NCBI GenBank assembly: GCA_938042265.1
Contig: CALIRN010000325.1
Span: 1 to 7,764 of the forward strand
From: an uncultured Eubacteriaceae bacterium
GTDB taxonomy: Bacteria > Bacillota > Clostridia > Lachnospirales > CAG-274
DNA: 7,764 nucleotides
Direction of reading: 5' to 3'
A program made the position numbers and the translations under genes. Position 1 is the first letter of the stretch. Each line of letters begins with the position of its first letter. This document shows, in pieces, positions 1-4,660 of this stretch. Below the pieces are notes generated by a model. It saw nothing but the letters and a program-made list of their open reading frames with translations, was not told where the DNA came from and did not search any database.

Positions 1-102
1 GGGTATGCTGCCATCGGTTACACCATTGACAAAAAGATTTATTTCCGCTGTTGAAAGCTCTTTTCCATCACGTTTTTTTATTATTAAATCAACAAAGCTC
101 AT
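1..102 (-). CDS. pdp: Pyrimidine-nucleoside (thymidine) phosphorylase, N-terminal fragment
   Basis: Partial gene: only the first 34 codons are present, starting with ATG at 102-100 and running off the left edge in frame. The translation opens MSFVDLIIKKRDGKELS and continues through EINLFVNGVTDGSIP. This is the highly conserved N-terminus of the Pdp/DeoA family, in which the I-x-KK-x-GKELT and FVNGYTDGSIPDYQ motifs belong to the small alpha domain. Family members reversibly phosphorolyse thymidine, uridine or deoxyuridine to the base and (deoxy)ribose-1-phosphate in the cytoplasm, for pyrimidine salvage. A GAGGG ribosome binding site lies just upstream (about 109-114 on the plus strand). The gene starts 23 bases after the GNAT stop in the same direction with no terminator between, so it is probably co-transcribed. 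Whether it is Pdp or strictly thymidine-specific DeoA cannot be decided from this fragment; the phosphate-binding and catalytic regions are outside the window. Confidence 0.85.
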   Translation of the reverse strand, partial: MSFVDLIIKKRDGKELSTAEINLFVNGVTDGSIP

Positions 103-125
103 AAAAATCCCTCTTTAATTTATTA

Positions 126-566
126 CTATGTATCTGTCCGTTTAAAGGACTGTATGTTTTTATTTCGGTAAGTCAAATCCTCACGGGAGGTAAACCCCAT
201 TTTTTCCCAAAATGCATTTCCTGATGAGTTATTTAAAAATGCAACAAGTGCAACCTTGATTATGCCCTCCTTATCAAGAGCATTTAAAGCGCTTTCCACT
301 AACTTTTTGCCTATGCCCTGTCTGCGATAATCGATATGTACCGCGGTATGATGTATATATCCACGTCTGCCGTCATGTCCCGACATAATAACGCCTACTA
401 TTTTTGAGCTGTATTCGGCAACAAAGCAGGAGGTGGGATTTCTCCTTAGGTATTTATCGATCCCATGCCTGCTGTCGTCAATATTATTAAGCCCCATACC
501 TGGGGTATTAATCCAGAGGCTGTAAACCTCGGTGTAATCATCAATAGTCATTATCCTGATGTGCAT
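126..566 (-). CDS. GNAT-family N-acetyltransferase (YpeA-like)
   Basis: A complete 146-residue single-domain GCN5-related acetyltransferase, the usual size for the family; such enzymes move an acetyl group from acetyl-CoA to an amine. The pyrophosphate-binding loop is visible as RRQGIG (residues 81-86, pattern R/Q-x-x-G-x-G) after a beta-4 strand (TAVHIDYR). The C-terminal NAFWEKMGF (117-125) matches the N-x-x-A-x-x-x-Y/W-x-x-x-GF motif near the end of many GNAT domains. The middle segment VVGVIMSGHDGRRGY-like (57-70) resembles the E. coli YpeA group, but the substrate cannot be inferred. The ATG is 3 bases after the stop of the SLH gene. Its ribosome binding site, GAGGAG, is formed by the last two Glu codons of that upstream gene, so translational coupling is likely. 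No signal peptide; cytoplasmic. Confidence 0.9.
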   Translation of the reverse strand: MHIRIMTIDDYTEVYSLWINTPGMGLNNIDDSRHGIDKYLRRNPTSCFVAEYSSKIVGVIMSGHDGRRGYIHHTAVHIDYRRQGIGKKLVESALNALDKEGIIKVALVAFLNNSSGNAFWEKMGFTSREDLTYRNKNIQSFKRTDT

Positions 567-569
567 ATT

Positions 570-2564
570 TTACTCCTCTGCGGTAAGCATATTATAAAGT
601 GCGGCTGCTGCCTCGGCTCTTGTAACCGACTTATTGCCGTTAAAGCTGTCGGTATTGTCGCCCTTCATGGCGCCAAAGGCTGTAGCAATGGCAACAGCAG
701 GTATATACTTTTCGTCAATCCCGTCTTTATAATCGGTTACGCTAAAAATTTCGGGATGATTTTTAAGCTTGTCAAGGTTATAGTATTCCATAATATATTC
801 TGCAAGCTCATAGCGGGTGATTGTACTGTTATCCTCTGTACTGTCATCATTTTCAATGTAGTATGGCTTATAGGGGTAATTATTATAAAGGGTGTCAAGC
901 TCTGCCCTTGTTATTGGTATGTCAGGACGGAAAAGAGTATCATTAAGCTTATATCCGTTGTTATAAAGCTGTGTAACGATGTTTTCGCACCAATGTCCCT
1001 TAATATCACTTATACCGCTTTCAACCTCCTCGGTTTCAGGCTCGCCTTTATAATTAATAAGAGCTTTTGCGGAGGAGGACATAAGACCTGTTTTGTTAAA
1101 GGCGTAAACGAGGTCAACCTTATAGCTTTCATCAACGGTATAGGAAAGCTCAAAGTCAAATAAATCCGCAAGTGCTTCTGCTGCCTTATCATCCTTAAGT
1201 ACATTTACTGGCTGAGGGAAAGTGAGCTTTTCATCAAAGCTGTTTTTATAGCTTGTAATATTTCCCTCGGCGTTTACGGTTGCGGTTATATAGTTGCCAT
1301 CGCATTCATAGCCGTTTTCAACACGGTTGTAGGTTACGCTGACTTCATTATCATAGCTGTTTGTATAAAATTCAGGCTGAGCAAGCTTTTTGCTTTCGAC
1401 AGGAGCAAGCTTTTCAACAAGAGTCTTTACTATTGGCTCCGCATTATTTTCAGAGGCAGCAATCTCTTCTTTTGTAAGAGCCGTTTTGGGCTCAATCTGA
1501 CTACTCTTATAATAATAAAAGCTTATTACCTTACCTGTTTTGGCATTTAGGGAAGCATTTACATTATTACCGCGTATATTTATATAATATTCATCTGTAT
1601 AGTTATTTTTATTTATACTTGATTTGGTAAATGCAGTATTTTTTGCAACAGGAAAGTTATCTTTAATAATTTCGGCAGCATGTTGGGAGCTTATAAGCCC
1701 ATCTGACTGCTCTATTGCCTCCAGCTCCTGTGATGTAAAGCCTTCGTCTGTACCTTTGGCAGTCTCTGAAGCAGCATCCATGGATGCTGCGGAGTTTTGG
1801 GCTCTATACTCATTAAAATATCGGTTTACATTTACTTTACTGCCCGAAAAGGCATTTACCGCAGTAGTGGTGTCATATACCGAAAAAGCAAGGAAAGCCG
1901 ATTTTGTTACCTTTCTGTCCTTATAATCAGTGTATATACGGTACTCAGGCTTTGGCGACTCGCCGTCAAAAAAGGCCAGCATGGCGTTTTTAATATCCAA
2001 TACGCCGTTTGCTGTCGGATATTTTAAAGATAAAAATTCTTTGCCGGTACCGTTATAATAGCTTATCTCACCTGAATCGGGGTCAACGGATATGCTTGCG
2101 TTGGCGGTTGTAACCTTTATATTGTTTTTATAAAGATAATAGCTGTAGCTGTGAGAGTGACGGTCTAGTTTGCTATGTTCAAGGCGGAAGTCTGCAGCGC
2201 CGTTGCCGTAAACGGTTTTTAAAAATGCGTCCGCCTTTGCTTTTGTCTGCTGACCTGTCAGCTTTGCAAGCCCCTTTGCTTCATCATAGTCATATACATT
2301 GTTGCTGTAGCTTAAAAGACAGCCGTCCTTATCAAGGGTTACGTCTGTGCTACCCTTATCATCAGACCAGCTAATGTTAATTATAACAGCCCCGTTTTCG
2401 CCCTCGCTTATACCGTAGTCAATTTCGGTGCGGCCGGCAGGTACGGTTATGTACTGCTTTGCGGCTGTTATGGCATCGGCAAGTCCCTTGTCATCTGCCA
2501 ATACCCCAAATGCGGCTGAAAGTGATAATGTTGCTGTAATAAATAGAGCCAAAAATCTTTTCAT
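570..2564 (-). CDS. Secreted SLH-domain protein with YcdB/PepSY-like repeats
   Basis: A 664-residue exported surface protein of unknown exact function. Residues 1-23 form a signal peptide: a KR start, a hydrophobic core LALFITATLSLSAAFG, and a VLA-DD cleavage site. The body (about 30-500) has repeated units in which a helix is followed by strands ending in V-x-A-x-T/D-G-x-I/V-x-x-Y: ISVDPDSGEISYY (158-170), ASLNAKTGKVISFYYY (337-352) and ATVNAEGNITSYK (428-440). This is the look of YcdB/YcdC and PepSY-type domains. The C-terminus carries S-layer homology repeats: one clear (about 517-563, SDIKGHW ... ITRAE), one degenerate around ITRYELAEY (582-590), and one at 607-660 (ending VTRAEAAAALYNML). 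SLH repeats normally attach proteins to a pyruvylated secondary cell-wall polymer. A polar, Ala/Ser/Glu-rich linker (255-275) separates the first repeat from the rest and contains a DNA palindrome. A strong ribosome binding site, TAAGGAGGTT, lies 8 bases upstream of the ATG. No catalytic motif is recognised. Confidence 0.88.
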   Translation of the reverse strand: MKRFLALFITATLSLSAAFGVLADDKGLADAITAAKQYITVPAGRTEIDYGISEGENGAVIINISWSDDKGSTDVTLDKDGCLLSYSNNVYDYDEAKGLAKLTGQQTKAKADAFLKTVYGNGAADFRLEHSKLDRHSHSYSYYLYKNNIKVTTANASISVDPDSGEISYYNGTGKEFLSLKYPTANGVLDIKNAMLAFFDGESPKPEYRIYTDYKDRKVTKSAFLAFSVYDTTTAVNAFSGSKVNVNRYFNEYRAQNSAASMDAASETAKGTDEGFTSQELEAIEQSDGLISSQHAAEIIKDNFPVAKNTAFTKSSINKNNYTDEYYINIRGNNVNASLNAKTGKVISFYYYKSSQIEPKTALTKEEIAASENNAEPIVKTLVEKLAPVESKKLAQPEFYTNSYDNEVSVTYNRVENGYECDGNYITATVNAEGNITSYKNSFDEKLTFPQPVNVLKDDKAAEALADLFDFELSYTVDESYKVDLVYAFNKTGLMSSSAKALINYKGEPETEEVESGISDIKGHWCENIVTQLYNNGYKLNDTLFRPDIPITRAELDTLYNNYPYKPYYIENDDSTEDNSTITRYELAEYIMEYYNLDKLKNHPEIFSVTDYKDGIDEKYIPAVAIATAFGAMKGDNTDSFNGNKSVTRAEAAAALYNMLTAEE
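1771..1790. repeat. Perfect 20-bp palindrome inside the SLH gene
   Basis: GCAGCATCCA is followed immediately by its exact reverse complement TGGATGCTGC, with no spacer. It lies in the coding sequence for the Ala/Ser/Asp-rich linker (AASMDAAS, residues 259-266) of the SLH protein and could form a hairpin in mRNA or a small cruciform in DNA. It may simply be a chance product of a low-complexity linker; no function is known. Confidence 0.8.
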
Positions 2565-2570
2565 ATAAAA

Positions 2571-2580
2571 AACCTCCTTA
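2571..2580 (-). promoter_or_regulatory. Strong ribosome binding site of the SLH gene
   Basis: On the minus strand TAAGGAGGTT matches the anti-Shine-Dalgarno almost completely and sits 8 bases before the ATG at 2564. This fixes the start of the signal-peptide-bearing protein and suggests high expression, as expected for a surface protein. Confidence 0.85.
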
Positions 2581-2586
2581 TAATAT

Positions 2587-2620
2587 GTTTTTATTTTTAT
2601 AGACGTATAAAAATAAAAAC
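2587..2620. repeat. Perfect 15-bp AT-rich inverted repeat with 4-base loop
   Basis: Arms 2587-2601 (GTTTTTATTTTTATA) and 2606-2620 are exact reverse complements separated by GACG. The stem has one G-C pair, at its base, and otherwise only A-T pairs. It lies in the 77-base gap between the deacetylase stop and the SLH start, 7 bases upstream of the SLH ribosome binding site. It is not a standard intrinsic terminator: there is no GC-rich stem and no separate T-tract after it. Because the arms themselves hold A/T runs it could act as a weak bidirectional terminator, an RNA-stabilising or processing hairpin, or a dyad binding site. Confidence 0.85.
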
Positions 2621-2641
2621 GGTTCCCTCAAATTGGAAATA

Positions 2642-3442
2642 TTATATATTTATCTGTGACCCTGCAGGTATATAGACAGGTTCACCGTTTTTGGAGATAA
2701 CAATATCCATTGCCGTGGGATTGTATACCATTGATAAATCAGCGGAAAATCTGAGCTGCTTAAGAGCATTCATATAATCTACAATTTCAATATTAGTGGC
2801 ATACCATATATCCTCCTTATTGCTCATCATAGAGCAGAATTCCTCTATTAAATCCCAGTTGTTATCTTTATCAAACTCGTTTGCGTGACCCCATACGTAC
2901 ATTAAATGAGGGCGGTTTTTATAGGGCTGTTCAAGAAATGCCCTTCCAAGCTCAATAAGATTTTGCTTATGGTGACAGGTGCCTTGCCAGCGCATAAAAT
3001 CATCGGGCATTTTAAAGGTGCCTGTAGTTTCTACAACACGGCAGTATTCAATACCGCAGGACTTTAAAATTGCTATGGTTTCATCATTATATAAGCCGTT
3101 TGGATATGACATACCGCGTACGGGATAGCCTGCAAGCTCTTCAAGAGCAAGTCTGTCCTTTATGGTTTCGGCAAGGACCATTTCTCTTGGTGTAATACCA
3201 AGGGACTGATGTGTGTAGCCGTGGGTGGAAATTTCATGACCTCTGTACAGCTCCTTAACCTCAGAGGCGGATATGCGGTCGAGTCTGTCGTTATCCAGAT
3301 ATCCTGAGTTAATATGAAAGGTACCTCTGATACCGTACTTATTGAAGATATCAACAAGGCGCCTGTCAGGGGTTTTGCCATCGTCATAGCTCATTGTAAG
3401 TATTTTTCTTGTGTTGCCGGGAAATCTGTCAAAATTAATCAA
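2642..3442 (-). CDS. Polysaccharide deacetylase family (CE4/NodB fold) protein
   Basis: A 266-residue NodB-homology protein, probably a metal-dependent deacetylase of N-acetylated sugars or a related amide. In this numbering motif 1 is SYDDG (18-22, catalytic and metal Asp). Motif 2 is STHGYTH (72-78, with metal-binding H74 and H78, the H-x3-H pattern). Motif 3 is RGMSYPNG (109-116). A late His is present in YVWGHANEFD (H186). All key residues are therefore kept. I chose the TTG at 3442-3440 as start because AAAGGAGGT ends 8 bases upstream. A longer frame reaching a TTG at 3475 would place this ribosome binding site inside the coding region and overlap the -10 box. There is no signal peptide or membrane segment, so unlike classical peptidoglycan deacetylases the enzyme looks cytoplasmic and may act on a precursor or small glycan. 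It is the first gene of the minus-strand cluster. The substrate is not known. Confidence 0.9.
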   Translation of the reverse strand: MINFDRFPGNTRKILTMSYDDGKTPDRRLVDIFNKYGIRGTFHINSGYLDNDRLDRISASEVKELYRGHEISTHGYTHQSLGITPREMVLAETIKDRLALEELAGYPVRGMSYPNGLYNDETIAILKSCGIEYCRVVETTGTFKMPDDFMRWQGTCHHKQNLIELGRAFLEQPYKNRPHLMYVWGHANEFDKDNNWDLIEEFCSMMSNKEDIWYATNIEIVDYMNALKQLRFSADLSMVYNPTAMDIVISKNGEPVYIPAGSQINI

Positions 3443-3449
3443 AATAAAT

Positions 3450-3458
3450 ACCTCCTTT
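3450..3458 (-). promoter_or_regulatory. Ribosome binding site that fixes a TTG start
   Basis: Minus-strand AAAGGAGGT lies about 8 bases before the TTG at 3442. No other start codon stands at a suitable distance, so the deacetylase probably starts with TTG. Confidence 0.8.
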
Positions 3459-3466
3459 ATATATGC

Positions 3467-3495
3467 AGTATACAATATTTCAGGCGATTTATCAA
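3467..3495 (-). promoter_or_regulatory. Sigma-A-type promoter of the minus-strand gene cluster
   Basis: On the minus strand, TTGATA (3495-3490, 5 of 6 to consensus) and TATACT (3472-3467, 5 of 6) are exactly 17 bases apart. Predicted transcription start is near 3460, giving a very short leader that begins just before the deacetylase ribosome binding site. It could drive the deacetylase, SLH, GNAT and phosphorylase genes. Confidence 0.65.
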
Positions 3496-3508
3496 TAAAA
3501 GGTGGATT

Positions 3509-3537
3509 TTTACATAAAAAAATGTTATTGTTTTAAT
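3509..3537 (+). promoter_or_regulatory. Possible promoter of ispD
   Basis: TTTACA (3509-3514) and TTTAAT (3532-3537) are 17 bases apart, each 5 of 6 to the sigma-A consensus. However, the predicted start (about 3544) would fall inside the ribosome binding site GAGGTGAT (3538-3545), leaving almost no leader. The true promoter may lie slightly upstream in the same AT-rich divergent region. Confidence 0.3.
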
Positions 3538-3551
3538 GAGGTGATATTATT

Positions 3552-4229
3552 ATGAAGGTATGCGCTTTAATAATGGCTGCCGGCAGCGGAAAACGAATGG
3601 GCGGCAGTGTAAAAAAGCAGTATTTAAAAATAGATGATAAGGAAATAATAAGGCTGACAGCAGAAACCTTTGACAGCTGTCCTTTTATTGATGAAATTGC
3701 GGTAGTAACGGGCATTGATGAAATTGATTTTGTAAAGGATATTTTAAAGGGACTGAATAAAATAAAGGCTGTTGTTGAGGGAGGCAGCGAAAGGCAGTAT
3801 TCCGTATATAACGGCTTAAGAGCTTTGAGGGATTGCGATATTGTGCTTATACATGACGGCGTAAGACCTTTTGTAAGGCACAGGGATATTGAAGCCTGTA
3901 TAAATGAAACAGGTAAAAGTAAAGCCTGTGTACTTGGCGTGCCCGTAAAAGATACAATTAAAATCTGTAATGAGGATGGCGTAATCGAGTCTACACCGAA
4001 AAGAAGTATGCTTTGGGCTGCGCAGACGCCTCAGTGCTTTGAATATGAGCTTATTATGTCGGCTTATGAAAGGGCAATGGCGGATGGTTTTCTTGGCACT
4101 GACGATGCCTCTCTTGCTGAGAGAATTGGCGTTAAAATTAAAATGGTACAGGGTAGCTATGATAATATAAAAATCACAACGCCTGAGGATTTATTTACGG
4201 GTAAAGCTATAAAAAATACAAAAAACTAA
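3552..4229 (+). CDS. ispD: 2-C-methyl-D-erythritol 4-phosphate cytidylyltransferase
   Basis: A complete 225-residue IspD, the normal length. It joins CTP and 2-C-methyl-D-erythritol 4-phosphate to give CDP-methylerythritol and pyrophosphate, the third step of the non-mevalonate (MEP) isoprenoid pathway in the cytoplasm. The nucleotidyltransferase signature LIMAAGSGKRMG (6-17) is followed by VKKQYL, supplying the equivalents of E. coli Arg20 and Lys27 as R15 and K22. Other family motifs are GGSERQYSVYNGL (77-89), LIHDGVRPFV (99-108), VPVKDTIK (130-137), RSMLWAAQTPQCF (151-163, R151 matching E. coli R157), GTDDASLAE (182-190) and NIKITTPEDL (205-214, K208 matching K213). The ATG has GAGGTGAT 6 bases upstream. 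The gene is divergent from the deacetylase. No ispF partner is adjacent and no clear terminator follows the stop, so some read-through into the T-box leader is possible. Confidence 0.96.
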   Translation: MKVCALIMAAGSGKRMGGSVKKQYLKIDDKEIIRLTAETFDSCPFIDEIAVVTGIDEIDFVKDILKGLNKIKAVVEGGSERQYSVYNGLRALRDCDIVLIHDGVRPFVRHRDIEACINETGKSKACVLGVPVKDTIKICNEDGVIESTPKRSMLWAAQTPQCFEYELIMSAYERAMADGFLGTDDASLAERIGVKIKMVQGSYDNIKITTPEDLFTGKAIKNTKN

Positions 4230-4269
4230 AAAAAATTCGAGTAAAAATACAAAAAAAAATAAATTTTAC
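4230..4269 (+). other. A-rich spacer after ispD without clear terminator
   Basis: The bases directly after ispD are very A-rich. The only symmetry seen is a weak pair of 7-base arms (AGTAAAA at 4240-4246 with TTTTACT at 4264-4270), with no GC-rich stem and no T-run after it. I see no gene and no convincing terminator here. Confidence 0.5.
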
Positions 4270-4298
4270 TTGCAATCAACTAAATTATATGGTAATAT
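4270..4298 (+). promoter_or_regulatory. Probable promoter of the T-box/aspS-gatCA operon
   Basis: TTGCAA (4270-4275) is 17 bases from TAATAT (4293-4298), which is preceded by TGG, an extended -10 (TGn). Each hexamer is 4 of 6 to consensus. The predicted start, around 4304-4306, lies just upstream of T-box Stem I, where it should be. Confidence 0.55.
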
Positions 4299-4304
4299 AT
4301 AGAA

Positions 4305-4556
4305 CATCAACAGCTATGATTGAGAAAAGTAGTATGAGAGAAACCTAACAGGGATATGAAAACATGGACTGAGATTTTCATTTTTGACACTCTTGTATGA
4401 AGAACACTCAGGAGCTTATCCTGCAAAAAGCAATGAGTAGTGGGATACGGCTGGCAGGCGTTATTCTGCTGTGAGAGGGTGCATACGGTTTGCACCAAGT
4501 TGGGTGGTACCACGGTTGTCCGTCCCTAGGCTTATGCCTAGGGGCTTTTTTTATTT
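4305..4556 (+). ncRNA. T-box riboswitch leader, Asn (overlapping Glu) specifier
   Basis: A tRNA-sensing leader with every expected part. In Stem I, the lower helix is TTGAG (4320-4324) with CTCAG (4407-4411) and the upper helix is TATGAGAG (4333-4340) with CTCTTGTA (4390-4397). Between them is the specifier bulge, with the AGTA loop-E motif (4328-4331) on the 5' side and TGAAGAACA (4398-4406) on the 3' side. Lined up with the GAA-N-codon-A pattern of B. subtilis glyQS, the specifier is AAC (4403-4405), Asn; GAA (4402-4404) overlaps it by two bases. An apical helix pairs ATGAAAA with TTTTCAT. Stem III pairs GGTGCA (4478-4483) with TGCACC (4491-4496). The T-box core GGGTGGTACCACGG (4502-4515) holds the UGGU bulge (4505-4508) that binds the tRNA 3' end. 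Uncharged tRNA should stabilise the antiterminator: GGG 4502-4504 with CCC 4524-4526, and ACGG 4512-4515 with CCGT 4520-4523. This excludes the terminator and turns on aspS-gatCA. Confidence 0.96.
4522..4552 (+). terminator. Intrinsic terminator of the T-box
   Basis: The arms 4522-4531 and 4536-4545 form a 10-bp stem (core CCCTAGGC with GCCTAGGG, one G-U pair) around a TTAT loop, followed by seven T residues. Its 5' arm shares bases 4522-4526 with the antiterminator, so the two folds exclude each other. It stops transcription before aspS when the matching tRNA is charged. Confidence 0.95.
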
Positions 4557-4660
4557 ATGTGTGCCGACCGTATGCAGCAAAGCGGAGTGATTTAACGTAG
4601 CTGCGGAGGTTGGAGTTGCGGATTGATATAAAATTAAGCTTGTGGAAAGGAATGATTTTA
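4557..4660 (+). other. Post-terminator leader of aspS
   Basis: About 100 bases lie between the terminator and the aspS start. They hold ACCGTATGCA (4567-4576), complementary over 10 bases to the Stem III region (4480-4489), and GCAGC/GCTGC arms at 4574-4578 and 4600-4604. A GGAGG (4605-4609) stands 6 bases before an in-frame TTG at 4616, a possible alternative start for aspS. The more usual-looking site AAAGGA (4646-4651) precedes the ATG at 4661. No separate gene is seen. Confidence 0.5.

Noticed and set aside
465..1163. 232-codon plus-strand open frame antisense to the SLH and GNAT genes
   Set aside because: It overlaps two well-supported minus-strand genes, has no family motif, and its Val/Ile/Cys/Gly-rich composition is typical of a shadow frame.
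1010..2027. Other open frames within the SLH gene (1010-1204 minus, 1624-1926 and 1797-2027 plus)
   Set aside because: All lie inside the SLH gene, lack convincing ribosome binding sites, and show no recognisable domain.
2587..2620. Calling the AT-rich hairpin a definite terminator
   Set aside because: The stem is almost all A-T and is not followed by a separate T-run on either strand, so it was listed as an inverted repeat.
3443..3475. Longer deacetylase start at TTG 3475
   Set aside because: It has no ribosome binding site, overlaps the likely -10 box (3467-3472), and would place the strong AAAGGAGGT inside the coding sequence.
4307..4513. 68-codon minus-strand frame across the T-box leader
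   Set aside because: The region is fully explained by T-box structure on the plus strand, and the peptide shows no motif.
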